Position numbers and translations under genes: made by a program
Part shown: piece by piece, positions 46,648 through 56,936 of the stretch
How positions within the stretch are numbered: position 1 is the stretch's first letter
How the letters are laid out: the number at the start of each line of letters is the position of its first letter
NCBI RefSeq assembly: GCF_963583255.1
Contig: NC_084813.1
Coordinates: 17,675,799-17,739,798 of the forward strand
From: Pyrus communis
Lineage: Eukaryota > Streptophyta > Magnoliopsida > Rosales > Rosaceae
DNA: 64,000 nt
Reading direction: 5' to 3'
Notes under the pieces: generated by a model
Told to the model about the DNA's origin: nothing
Databases searched by the model: none
The model's input: only the letters and a program-made list of their open reading frames with translations

Positions 46648-47877
46648 AACTACTTGTTAAACTTTAGAACCATATATTTCATAGATGTAGACAGGATCTT
46701 TTGTAAAGGTCAAAAGATGCACATGATGAGCAATGACACCAATGAATACGATGTAAGATATTTTTTTGGAGAATTCCTAGTAACATTTGTTGTGTGACTG
46801 TCAAGTGTTGATGAATGTAAATCTCGATCCATTAATAATTTAACAATCATTCAACCATTGAGAAGCATAAATCTCGATTCATCAATAATTTCACAACTGC
46901 CTAACTATTAATGAGAATAAACTGCGATTCATCACAGTCACCCATATACGTGCAGGTGATGCTAGCTAGCTAGCGAAACTTTGAAAAACTAATCATTCCC
47001 CATTAGGGGTACACTCAATCAAATTGAAATCGATTGTGGGTCCAAGTCAAAATGCAAAGTTCTGCATGGCTTTTCCTTGATTACCTTTTCCAACAACCCT
47101 GCTCCCTTACAGAAGAGAGAGACGTTGATTTTCATCCAATATTATCTCTTTGTTTCTTGATGTTACTATTTAAATCCTAATATATTAACCAAGACAGGAT
47201 AATGTTCTACCAAACATTTAGTTTATCGTTTGTGGAAAAAGAGAGGGAAAAAAACACATAGTTTTTGTCATGGTTCCTCATCCTGTATCGACGTCTGTAG
47301 CATGCGTTTTCTGCATCCAATTTTCCAGTCATCGAGTAAAGAAAGAGCTTACAGCTTACAGCTTACTGAATTATTATATGTTTCTTGGGAATCTAAAATA
47401 TGTAGATCTGCTTGTAGGTTTACAAACTAAATTTGCACTCAAGGACAATATAATCAAGTAAACGAAAGTTCTATAATTATCTTCATCAAAGTTCTATAAT
47501 TTGATTACCATTACAGTTAAGGACAATATAATCAAGTAAACGAAAGTTGTTTTGTCAAGTGATACTCTCATGCTGTCACCCGCCATTAACAACGATTAGG
47601 GTTCTTAACCCAAAAAAACAAAAAGGATTCGGATTTGTATTAACTTTTTGAAAACAAAGAAAACTGGATTTAGTAAAGAATTTGGACTAGGTAGGCACAC
47701 TTATTTAATTTTTTTGTTGCAATTTAGATTAGTTTAAAGTAAAATAGCGTTCGAAATTTTAAAGAACTAACTACTTTCCCTCGAATGAAACAACGTGTCC
47801 TTGAAGGAAAGTTCTGCGAAAATATCAAATGCAATATGCCAAAATAATATCTTGATATGGGGAAAATTTGGACTTAC

Positions 47878-48576
47878 TTGGATCAACTGTGACAAGCATG
47901 GCAGTCCCTCCAAAGTCACAAGTGCCTCCAGCGATCTTCGTGTTCTGCCAGTAACTATTGAAGGCATACGAAGCATGCGACAACAATGTGTTGGGCTGGT
48001 AGCAGGACCCATTAGGACGGATTGACTTGCAGTCTGCCCCGGACCCACACGCATAGTCCAGGGCTTCTTGGATTATCGGGTCCGGCACTGTCGGCTTCAC
48101 CACGCACCACACGGAAAACTGCGGTTGCTTTTTCTGCGGAGGGGATGGTGGTCCGGACGGTGGAGGGAAAGCTATTGGCGGCGGAAGGACTGGTGGGCTC
48201 AGGACTGATTTGGGTGGGGTTGGGATTGTGGTTGGTGGGTGTGGGCTAGGCCCATTTTGTGGTGGGTTTGGGATGGGTGAGGAAGTGGGCCCAGATGGAG
48301 GAGGATTTGCAAGAGGTGGGTTTGGAGGAATTGGTGGGGATACGGAGTTTGGAGCTGGAAGAGGGAGATGTCCCGGTGCTGGTGAATCCAACGGTGGCGA
48401 TGAGAAGGGAGAGATGGCATCGAACGGTTGGAATTCAATATTTGGGGAAGCCAACGCAAAATGTAAGTCCAAGTGATTTATTGCTTTCAGCTTGTTCTTC
48501 TCTAATTCATGGATTGATTTGCTTTTGTGTAGTTTTGTGTCTTGGGGTTTAAAGAATTGCGCAAAACTTCTTGCAT
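47878..48576 (-). CDS. X8/CBM43 domain protein with proline-rich linker, main exon (copy B)
   Basis: The open exon encodes about 233 aa between a splice acceptor (TTTTAGTGCAG, read on the minus strand, ending 48577) and a donor (GTAAGT from 47877). Order: charged N-terminal segment (HKSKSIHELEKNKLK), a long linker rich in P, S, N and G, then an X8 domain starting VWCVVKPTVPDPIIQEALDY and running through GSGADCKSIRPNGSCY and GGTCDFGGTAMLVTVDP. X8 domains bind beta-1,3-glucan and occur in plasmodesmal callose-binding and related cell-surface proteins. The exon with the signal peptide should lie to the right and was not identified. A possible last exon follows a very short (about 65-bp) intron. 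Intact over this exon, unlike copy A. Confidence 0.75.
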
Positions 48577-48710
48577 CTGCACTAAAACAAACCACAGAAT
48601 TAGTTGTAAAAGTTGTTCAAGTTACTTAACTTGTAGGAAGGAAAGTACGCATGCAATTAACACGTCACATTAACAGCATTTCAAGTCAATTACATGCTGC
48701 AATGTGGAAA

Positions 48711-50560
48711 TTAAAACACATTGCTTGCATGATAGACTTAGGATACTATCACATTGACATATTGCCACAATGGCAATATCCCAAGTCAATCACGCAGTAC
48801 AACTTGAGAAGTTAAAACACATTACTTGCGTGATAGTCTTGAAATACTACCATAGTAACACTCCAGATGCATATAAGTTTCTCCCGCTCACAAGTAGGGC
48901 GACATTAATGATTCTGGACACAAAGAAAATGGCTTGCTTACCACATAGAATGGAGAAAGTAGTGATTGTAATGGAGATGTAGAAAATTGGTATGATGCTC
49001 AATCTCAAGCGATACATCTTGAAATCCAAAACACTCAAAAAAACCGAACTGAAATTTCTGCTTAATTTAATCATCTCCCAAGTACACACTTGGAATATAT
49101 ACATATAGGCAGGAAATAAAGTGAAACTAATTAAAGGAGATTCCTCTTCACTAGTTTGTATTACTAAAGAGTGTGTCAGTTTTTGGAGAGGTGTACAAGT
49201 AAATTTTCTCACTTTTTGTAGCTTCCTTTGAATATATGCTTGCTTGGCATTGGAGAAATATGAACATTGGAGATTTTTCTGAACTTTATTTTGCTTGTTT
49301 CTCACTCAAAAGAGCCGCACACTTCATTCCCTCTCACTCTCTGTATTGGGTCCTGCATTTCTCCGCAAGTTATGGGTCCTTCGATATGTAGTTTTCGAAC
49401 TTTTAATCTTGTTTCGGTTAGCTCATCTCTTACTATCCCAAGTTGTTTAGCATTTTTTTCTTTTGCATCGTCATGGAACGCCTTAAGAACCCTTAACTTG
49501 AAAAACATGAATCTTGCTCTAAGCATTCTCAGCTGGAAGAGATATTAGTTAAACTTCATAACTGCCGAACTCTTGGTTCGTGCTCATCATTGAACCTGAT
49601 ACCTAGGAGTTTTTGTTTGCCAATGTAACCACGAAGGCACGGAGGCTGAAAGGCCACAAACACACACCATACTGAAGTTGGGAACAAAAGAACTGCATAC
49701 AATTTTCACTTGTCGTCAAGGACAAGATGCCCATCTTATTTTCTGGCATGTCTTACTCTCGTATATTTCATTGCAGACACATAGTAGGTACTGACTTTCG
49801 GTTCTAGCTAAGAACACTAGAAGGCCATATGAATATCAAGAACACATAAAATTAAGTTCCACATAAACCCCCATAACTTGATTTGCTAAAGAAGAAGTTA
49901 TTTCCTTTACTAATCACACTTAGTTGGCTGTGAGTCCGTAGCTCTTGAAATTATTCTTGTTGATAGCTTTTGAATTAAGCATTCGGTGTCAACCTGTTAT
50001 AATTTGGCAGTCCTGTTACCATTTGGCAACAATATTTTGCTATTTGTAACCTAACCCTTCCTCCTTACGGCAATTTGGGAAGAAGTTACCTACTTGGTTT
50101 GTTCAATTATGTTTTAGAGTTCAAATTTAAACACAGCCACTAAACTTGGACAATAAGTTATATGAGCGTTGCCAACATCCCCTTGCCATCTACGACAAGT
50201 GAGTTTTGAATTGTTCTCAAGTTTTAAAAGAAAATCTAGTCATATTCATTATTCAGAATGTCAATTATTTTTTCGCTCTAAATGTTATAAAATTATGACA
50301 CCGTTGGCAACGGACTCTTGCCATCTCTAGCATATCTAGACTTGGTAGATTTCTCGCATTTGGAAAGCAATTGACTGTACTCAACGGCCCCTTTCCATAG
50401 TATGATTTTTACCTTTCTTATAACATATAACCTGAAATGGCATGTAACCTGTTTTGGATGAGGAGATTAGGTAAACTCATGGTATAAATTCGGGTCTCTG
50501 TGTTCGAGTTAGGAACCATTGTGTGTTAGTTGCTAAGCTGTAGCCTCATTCGGTAAAAAA
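48711..50560. other. Intergenic region beyond the duplication
   Basis: Similarity to copy A stops near 48710. No recognised gene is seen. A minus-strand ORF at 49302-49526 (KNAKQLGIVRDELTETRLKV, coiled-coil-like) is unassigned. Around 50460-50565 a stretch with GTGTTCGAGTT and a terminal A-run is SINE-like but unproven. Confidence 0.45.
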
Positions 50561-50567
50561 ACAAATA

Positions 50568-51240
50568 TGGCTGCAAGCCCTCTCCTAGATATGCTATTTG
50601 CTAATCAGATAGTGATTGCCCAGCACATTTCATGGACTCCACCCCCCAATAATGCATGGAAGATCAGCTTCGCTGGTCACCATGAGCCAGAATCAGGGAC
50701 CGGTTCTTTTGCTTGCATTGTGAATTTGTGAGAGATCACAATGCTGTGTTCAAAGCTGCCATTGCTGGACTTTCTGGCAAGGTCAGCGACGGTGTAGTGG
50801 CGCATTTAACTGCTTTCTCCCGGGCAGTTGACTTTGCGATAACTGAAGGAATTGATTACCTACAGATAGAAGGTAATCATCCATTTGTGTTTGAGATGAT
50901 CACAGGCGAGACCAACATACCCGACTCCTTGACCAGGGGGCTTGTTTTTCGTTGCATTCATGACTTGCAAAAGTTGAGGAGTGTGACATTCCGCTCGGTC
51001 ACCATGGGTGACAATTTTGCTGCTAACTTGCTACCCAGGATTGCTACGGAGCGTCAGCGAGTTGAGTTTTGGCCTGACATCCCTCCAAAGGAAGTAGCTG
51101 AAAGCCTAGTAGTGAATGTCATCGGCCGTTGGATGCCTCCTTATCTTCTGAGGGAGGCATCATCTTTTGCACCCAAACGTCCCCAAAGCAGGCTTCCTAG
51201 GAAAAAACAGAGGAGAAACTACTACATATCATTTGTGTGA
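50568..51240 (+). pseudogene. RNase H-like domain protein with a frameshift
   Basis: ATG at 50568 opens MAASPLLDMLFANQIVIAQH, then WTPPPNNAWKISFAG and ends FACIVNL followed by TGA. The neighbouring frame takes over at once with VRDHNAVFKAAIAGLSGKVS, AVDFAITEGIDYLQIEG and a basic tail (RLPRKKQRR) ending at 51240. A single lost base near 50730 explains the break. W.PP...WK..FAG, the RDH..VFKAA.AGL strand and YLQIEGN..FVF fit the plant RNase H-like fold (RVT_3 type) found in many small proteins derived from non-LTR elements. I cannot see whether the acidic catalytic set is complete. Without the shift it would be about 224 aa. A sequencing error or an intron could also explain the break. Confidence 0.65.
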
Positions 51241-52195
51241 ACATGTTTAGGGAGAAAGATTAAGGTAAAACACATTGAGGTTTAACTCTTGTGGTTGTAC
51301 TACTCATCATGTAATAACCAAGTTAAACTTTTCTTAGCTTTTTACAGTTCGAATTGTTTACAATAGTCAAAAAAATTTATTATCCCCCTTTCAAGTGTTG
51401 GGTTTTTATTTATATCTGTTTCGGTAGTGATTATAACAGTTATTTTTAATTAATGTGAAGTGCAGAGGTTAAAAGAGGAGTGTTAAAATCATTCGCCTAT
51501 TCATTTTTTGATATTTGACACTTGATATGTTGACACAAGTGACTAGACACCACTCTTTTTTATATAAATTTATTTTGGAATAGTAATTTTGACCCTCATT
51601 TTCTCCTTCTACACATCTTCCTTTGATTTATTCAATTCAAGGGTCAGGGAAAAAAAATTGAGTTTAGAAATCACATCCCTTATTTTGAAGCTTCATACTT
51701 GTAATCTTAGAAAAAAATTTAAGTTTCTGGCCGTTTTTACTTGTAATCTTGGAAATCACATCCCTTTTTTACTTCTCCCACACATTTTAAGTTTCCGGTC
51801 GTTAGATTGAATGAATTGAAGAAGATCAACGAACAAAAATTAATAAAGGTGTGTGAGAAGTAAAAAGGCATGTGTAGATAGCACATCCAAAAAAAAAAAA
51901 TTGTTTGGGGTTTTTCATATAAGAAAACCCAATAAAAACTGGGCTTAAATATACAATATCGGATGTTTGGCCTAGATTCGACATTCCAGAATGATATTTT
52001 ATTGGTCAGACGCGACATTGTATTTTGGCCGTTCGACATTTTTAATATAGTCAATGTAACGGTAACTTTCCTGTCTTGTCTTCTCCTTCTTCCCCTTCTA
52101 TCTGCTCAGATCAAGCACCAAAACCAAACTTCACCAACACAAAAGTTCTCATCTTTTGCGACCAAAAAGCACCAACTTAGCTTTACCCCACAACA
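51241..52195. other. Intergenic, upstream region of the two-exon gene
   Basis: AT-rich sequence with a short local duplication (CTTGTAATCTTAGAAAA near 51700 and CTTGTAATCTTGGAAAT near 51740). The 5' UTR of the next gene, rich in CTTCT and CCAAAAC words, occupies the last 120 bases or so. Confidence 0.5.
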
Positions 52196-52699
52196 ATGGC
52201 AGTAGAAGATGAAGCATTTTCTCTCACTTCACTCAAACAAGAAGAAGAAGAAGAGAGAGAGAGTTTTTTAGCTTTGAGCAGCACTTGCAAAGTGGTGGAG
52301 TATCTGCAGCCAGTGATGTCCAAAGAGCTCCTCTGCAAGTTCCCGGACAATTCGGCATTTGATTTCGACTACACGCAGAGCTCCATATGGTCCCCGTTGG
52401 TCCCCCGGGCTTACGCTCCCATGGATTTGGATATGGACTTGGATTTGGATTTCTGGAGACCGAGAAAGCTCAATTTGGAGATGGGGTTGGAGGTGAAGAA
52501 TCAGAACAGCAGCCTCGTTGACACCGGAGCCGGTTCGGGCATTAAGAAGAAGAAGATCTCCACAGCCGCAACTTGTTTCAATCTGAATCGGAGTGCTCTG
52601 AAGAACAAGGTGATGAAGAGGAAGAAAAGCAAGATGGTTTTGGCCTCTGATTTCTCTCCAACTCCTGTGAAGATTAACTGTAACCCCATTGCATCAAAG
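52196..52699 (+). CDS. Small basic protein of unknown function, exon 1
   Basis: 168 codons. It starts MAVEDEAFSLTSLKQEEEEE with an acidic stretch, then STCKVVEYLQPVMSKELLCK, FPDNSAFDFDYTQSSIWSP, a run of alternating Asp/Leu/Met (MDLDMDLDLDF), a Lys cluster (GIKKKKIS) and MKRKKSKMV. It joins to exon 2 through AAG|GTACTG. I recognise no named domain. The conserved-looking motif ELLCKFPDNSAFDFDY and the basic patches suggest a plant-specific, possibly nuclear, protein. That is inference only. The total is 204 aa. Confidence 0.8.
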
Positions 52700-52778
52700 G
52701 TACTGCCTTTTTTTATCTGTGTTCTTAGATTTTCGTTTTTCATATTTTATTGAGAATCTGAGATTTTCTGTTTTTGGA

Positions 52779-52812
52779 GGGGGGGGGGAGGGGGGGGGGG
52801 AGGGGGGGGGAG
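52779..52812 (+). repeat. G-run tract in the intron
   Basis: Thirty-four bases made of three G runs of about ten separated by single A residues. It could form a G-quadruplex on the coding strand, about 80 bp into the intron, and so in the pre-mRNA. Confidence 0.85.
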
Positions 52813-53071
52813 TAGGATTCTGGGAAATTTTAAAAGATGGGTCACATTTTACAAGCTCTTTCTGTTAAATTTTGGGGAAAGACTGAGAATTTAATCAGTT
52901 GATTTTGTAATTTCTTCTGTAATTTTGGTTTCTCTGTTTTTTTTTATTTCTAAATTCTTAAGTCAAGCACACTGACGTTCTAGGATTCATACAACCGATT
53001 CCACTTAATGGAATGCAACTTAGTTATTGTAGTTGTAAATTGTAACATATGAAGTTTGTGTTGTTGGTCAG

Positions 53072-53182
53072 GTGTGGAATAAGGTGCTTAAAGCTGCCTC
53101 AAAGCATTTCAAGAAAAAGAAGAGAGATCCCATGGATCATGTGAGGCTCTCCAATTATTTGAGATCAGATGGAAGTATTTGA
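53072..53182 (+). CDS. Small basic protein of unknown function, exon 2
   Basis: After a 372-bp intron with GT...AG ends (52700-53071), this exon continues in frame with VWNKVLKAASKHFKKKKRDP, then MDHVRLSNYLRSDGSI and TGA. The end is strongly basic (KKKK), which would fit nuclear targeting. The phase is zero at the junction. Confidence 0.8.
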   Translation: MWNKVLKAASKHFKKKKRDPMDHVRLSNYLRSDGSI

Positions 53183-54238
53183 AGGCTTAATTTGTTCCTC
53201 ACTTGCAATTCTTTATTGTTTCATTCAATTTGTTAATTTCATTTAATTGTCTCCGTCAATAAGAGCAAGCATTCCTTTGTAGAAGAAACTAGATAGTAAT
53301 GTCCGCGCGTTATTCCAGGATTACAAATTGACTTTCTAGCAATGTATAAACTTGAGGTAGTATCGGTGTAACATTGACTGATCTAACAAAATCATCATAA
53401 CAAAGAAAAGAATTTTATTTTCTGTAGAAAAATTATTGTTTTGATACCTTACAAAGGTAATTTGTTCAAAAAGTTGAAAGTAAGCGGTTTTCAATCTTGA
53501 AATTCCACAGCATCCTTTGAAAAATAGCAACCATCATCGGATGGAACTATTGTACCATTTAGAGGAGAGAAAAAATGATTAGTTACTGAGATATTCTCAT
53601 ACAAAAAAGAAACACACTTGAAATTGAATGAACAAAATAATTCAAACATGGTAAGTAGACCATGGGAGATAATCCATCATTTTTGGTCAAGTGAGAAGAT
53701 GGGAAACCAAAGGTTGAAGAAAGGAATGCAAATGGAAACTGAGGGAGATTTTGGAAACTTAAAAGAGATTTGGAGAGATGCAATTGAAGAGAACCTATCC
53801 ACGATCCAGCAAGACAGTGGAAAACGCGTGGAAAGGCTGTGCAAAAGAAGAAAAGCAACGGGCAGGCTGGCACCCATGCATCCAATTTCTTTATCCAATT
53901 TTTATAATTGTTTATTGATTACTGTGCCATGGCCTGGTATAACTCCCATTTAAAAAAAACATTTGTCCTACCACCAGTTTTTTAATTATTATTTTATATT
54001 TTCTGTCTCCCAAATGATGGACGTGGGTTGAAAAAAACAACAACAGACAAATGAAGAACGGGTGGATAGACGCGAGGCCACGAAGGACAAAACGGACATT
54101 TTACTGTAGCAATGCAAACAGTGATGAACTTTGAATGAACAGTAACGTCTGATGAACTTTAGTAGGTGTAAATAAATATGGATGATTTTCGGCTCAACTT
54201 TGCATTTCAATAAAATACTTCTTCCACTCTAAATCGAA
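53183..54238. other. Intergenic, upstream of the UGT gene
   Basis: The 3' flank of the previous gene, then a region with an ORF at 53618-53953 that matches nothing I know. A TAAATAAATA motif near 54167 is a candidate TATA element for the UGT, about 65 bp before its ATG. Confidence 0.4.
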
Positions 54239-55663
54239 ATGAAGAAGCCAGCAGAGCTAGTGTTCGTCCCAGCCCCAGGCATTGGCCACATCATATCAAC
54301 GGTTGAGATCGCAAAGCAACTCGTCGCTCGGGATGATCAACTCTTCATCACAATCCTCATCATGAAGCTCCCCTTCGACAAACTCTTCACCAATTCAGAC
54401 TCTTCAATCTCACACCGCATCAACTTCATCAACCTCCCCGAAACCCTAGTCGACATACCACTCGTCTTCCTCTCTTTCGTCAACTCATTCGTTGAGAGTC
54501 ACAAAATCCACGTCAAAGAAGCTGTCACGAAACTACTCACTGATCAGGCAGCTCAGTCCGAATTCAAAAACCCTAGGGTTCTTGCCGGGTTCGTCATTGA
54601 CACGTTCTGCACCTCTATGATTGACGTGGCAAACGAGTTTGGAGTTCCTTCTTTCCTCTTCTTCACATCCAGCGCGGCCATGATAGGGCTCTGGTTGCAT
54701 CTCGCGTCGCTTCGCAACGAACACGACAAGGATATCTATGAATTGATTAACTCGAGTACTGAGTTGGTCATCCCGAGTTTTGTCAACCCTGTGCCCACTA
54801 AACTGTTCCCTAGTGAGCTTTCGGACAAGGAAGTAGTCGCCATCTTCCTCGACTTTGGAACTAGGTTTAGGGAAACCAAGGGTATTTTGGTGAACACGTT
54901 CTCGGAGCTGGAAGCCCATGCGATTCATTCCCTGTCGGACGGTGAGACCCCTCCGGTGTACCCTGTGGGGCCCCTGTTGAATCTGAAGAGTGATGATACT
55001 CGTGTGGCTCCGGATAAGGCCAGAGAAAAGTCTGATATCCTGGATTGGCTTGACGATCAGCCCCCGTTGTCGGTGTTGTTCCTGTGCTTCGGGAGCATGG
55101 GTAGCTTCTGTGAGGCCCAAGTGAAAGAGATAGCCCGCGCGCTGGAGCACAGCGGGCTTCGGTTCTTGTGGTCCCTACGCCAGCCCCCGCCCAAGGGGAC
55201 CTTGACCTTGCCAAGCGACTATGCGGATCCCAAGGCAGTCTTGCCCGAAGGGTTCCTTGATCGGACAGCCACGACCGGGAAGGTCCTAGGATGGGCTCCG
55301 CAAGTGGCGATATTATCTCACCCGGCGGTCGGAGGTTTCGTGTCGCATTGCGGGTGGAATTCCGCTCTGGAGAGTATATGGCACGGCGTGCCGATTGCGA
55401 CGTGGCCAATGTACGCAGAGCAACAATGGAATGCATTTGAGCTGTTGGAGTTGGGATTGGCAGTGGAGATTAAGATGGATTATAAGACGGAGAGTGAAGT
55501 AGTGGTGAGTGCAGAAGAAATAGAGAGAGGGATTAAGGAAGTGATGGAACTTGATAGTGATACAAGGAAGAGAGTGAAGGAGACGAGTGAAAAAGGTAAA
55601 AAAGCCTTGGAGTTTGGTGGTTCCTCTTACACTTCGTTGGGTCGTTTTGTTGATCAAATTTAA
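54239..55663 (+). CDS. UGT71K-like: UDP-glycosyltransferase, UGT71 family (UGT71K type)
   Basis: Intact single exon, 474 aa, the usual length for plant family 1 UGTs. It transfers a sugar (normally glucose) from UDP-sugar to a hydroxyl of small phenolics in the cytosol. The N-terminus [20 protein letters not shown] carries the catalytic His17. Asp121 in FVIDTF is the likely partner. The 44-residue PSPG box runs from Trp352 ([20 protein letters not shown]) to Gln395, with HCGWNS and the final E-Q that bind UDP-glucose. The [12 protein letters not shown] and CFGSMGSF motifs are typical of UGT71. UGT71K and UGT71A members of Malus and Pyrus are reported to glucosylate phloretin and other flavonoids; substrate here is inferred, not shown. 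An AATAAA lies near 55788. Confidence 0.93.
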   Translation: MKKPAELVFVPAPGIGHIISTVEIAKQLVARDDQLFITILIMKLPFDKLFTNSDSSISHRINFINLPETLVDIPLVFLSFVNSFVESHKIHVKEAVTKLLTDQAAQSEFKNPRVLAGFVIDTFCTSMIDVANEFGVPSFLFFTSSAAMIGLWLHLASLRNEHDKDIYELINSSTELVIPSFVNPVPTKLFPSELSDKEVVAIFLDFGTRFRETKGILVNTFSELEAHAIHSLSDGETPPVYPVGPLLNLKSDDTRVAPDKAREKSDILDWLDDQPPLSVLFLCFGSMGSFCEAQVKEIARALEHSGLRFLWSLRQPPPKGTLTLPSDYADPKAVLPEGFLDRTATTGKVLGWAPQVAILSHPAVGGFVSHCGWNSALESIWHGVPIATWPMYAEQQWNAFELLELGLAVEIKMDYKTESEVVVSAEEIERGIKEVMELDSDTRKRVKETSEKGKKALEFGGSSYTSLGRFVDQI

Positions 55664-55785
55664 CTTTTTATTCAACAAAGTTCAAGATCATTTTATGACT
55701 GATTGCAGTAATTATTTTTCATATTTTTCTTTCGTTGTAGCAAGTTTGGCATTGTTAGTATGGTGTAGTACAACGGGGAAAGATG

Positions 55786-55791
55786 AATAAA
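55786..55791 (+). terminator. Polyadenylation signal of the UGT gene
   Basis: AATAAA in GATGAATAAAGTTTTC, about 125 bp after the stop codon. Confidence 0.5.
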
Positions 55792-55799
55792 GTTTTCAA

Positions 55800-56372
55800 G
55801 TTTGGTTTAATATGTATAGAGGAATTTCATCTACGCTGCAACACTTGTCTTTGAATACTTATCAAAATGTCGACAATGTTATGTATGGTACTTTAAAAAT
55901 AAAAATGTCCCATTGGCAATTCGATTGTAGAATTGAACACATAATATAAGGTATTTAACCGCTATAGTTTCACCTAAAAAATATAGGTGTTGCATAATTA
56001 GTACTTTCAATTTCAAAGGTCCTTGACCTTCACACTTATTACTGCCGCCCAATGTGTTTTGGGTTATATGCTGTTCACAGTCGAATTATTGCCGCCAATG
56101 TGTATTGGGTAATTACCAACTGTACCATACTAAAGTTATGCCAAAAAATTTGTACCATTGGTAATGGTACGGCATGTGTACCGTACCACTACTATTAATA
56201 TTATATCATTTATATATAATTATGTATTATTATCATTATATACGCACTTTATATTATTTTTCCTAGTCATTTATCCAATCATCTCACCTTCTAACCTCTA
56301 CTTTCTCAATATAAAAACCTAAGCCTTCTTACGCTGCGACTCTTCATCGTTTCACTCATCTAGCCACCGACT

Positions 56373-56413
<41 letters not shown>

Positions 56414-56936
56414 GAGTCCATCTCATCTTCTCCTTCATCAAATTGGGATGTCTTTCTCCTTGTCTTCGTCTATCAAGTTTATTTTTGTATAATTTTAAAG
56501 AATGTAGAGATGGAATTTAGGAATCTTTGTACTATTTTTTTTAGGGATATTGGCTTCTTCAACAATTCTTCCATCTATTTACTTCTTGTTAAATGAATCT
56601 CTATAAAATTCTCATAATTAAATAAAAGAGTTTTAGAAACCCAAATGGAGTGGCCAAAACACATTTGGGCCTTAAATTGGTTGCAAAGTAAATCAAAATT
56701 TGGCCCAAAAGAAAGACCCAAAACAAATTGGTAATTACCATTACCATATCATGTCAACCGAACTATTTAGCATACCGAAATTCGGTATACCGAAAGTTTG
56801 ACACGGTAATAATAATAGATTTTATCATACCAAAAGTTTTGTATGGTAATTGGTACATGGGTTTTGGTACGGTGATCGTACCAATACCATCCCTAAATAT
56901 ATGTGCTCCATTTCACCTTGTCGACATTGATCACTT
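55800..56936. other. Intergenic with MITE-like palindromic words
   Basis: TGGTAATTACC, GGTACGG / CCGTACC and similar inverted words occur near 56110-56200 and 56735-56897, the last one ending ACCATCCCTA. This suggests a degraded hAT-type MITE, but the left end is not definable. No gene is seen. Confidence 0.4.
56376..56411. repeat. (CT)n microsatellite
   Basis: Eighteen CT dinucleotides, followed by CCGGAG. No ORF follows it. Confidence 0.9.

Larger units (their letters stand above)
29970..48710. repeat. Segmental duplication, copy B
   Basis: Diverged direct copy of 8410-29405. It holds the Pack-type CACTA element, an LTR-like insertion (36950-38444), a truncated CACTA remnant, a short HyPRP, a further internal duplication (40985-43520 and 43799-46250), a TRIM and a SINE. 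Confidence 0.85.

Noticed and set aside
49302..49526. Coiled-coil-like minus-strand ORF
   Set aside because: Short, unrecognised and without exon signals. It is only mentioned in the intergenic entry.
50460..50565. Possible SINE ahead of the RNase H-like gene
   Set aside because: B-box-like GTGTTCGAGTT and a short A-run only, with no duplication.
53618..53953. 111-aa ORF with IWRDAIEENLSTIQQD
   Set aside because: No family recognised, overlaps an equally long minus-strand ORF, and has no splice or promoter support.
54533..55436. Minus-strand ORFs of 205 and 189 aa over the UGT
   Set aside because: Shadows of the GC-richer UGT coding sequence. The + strand has all family motifs.
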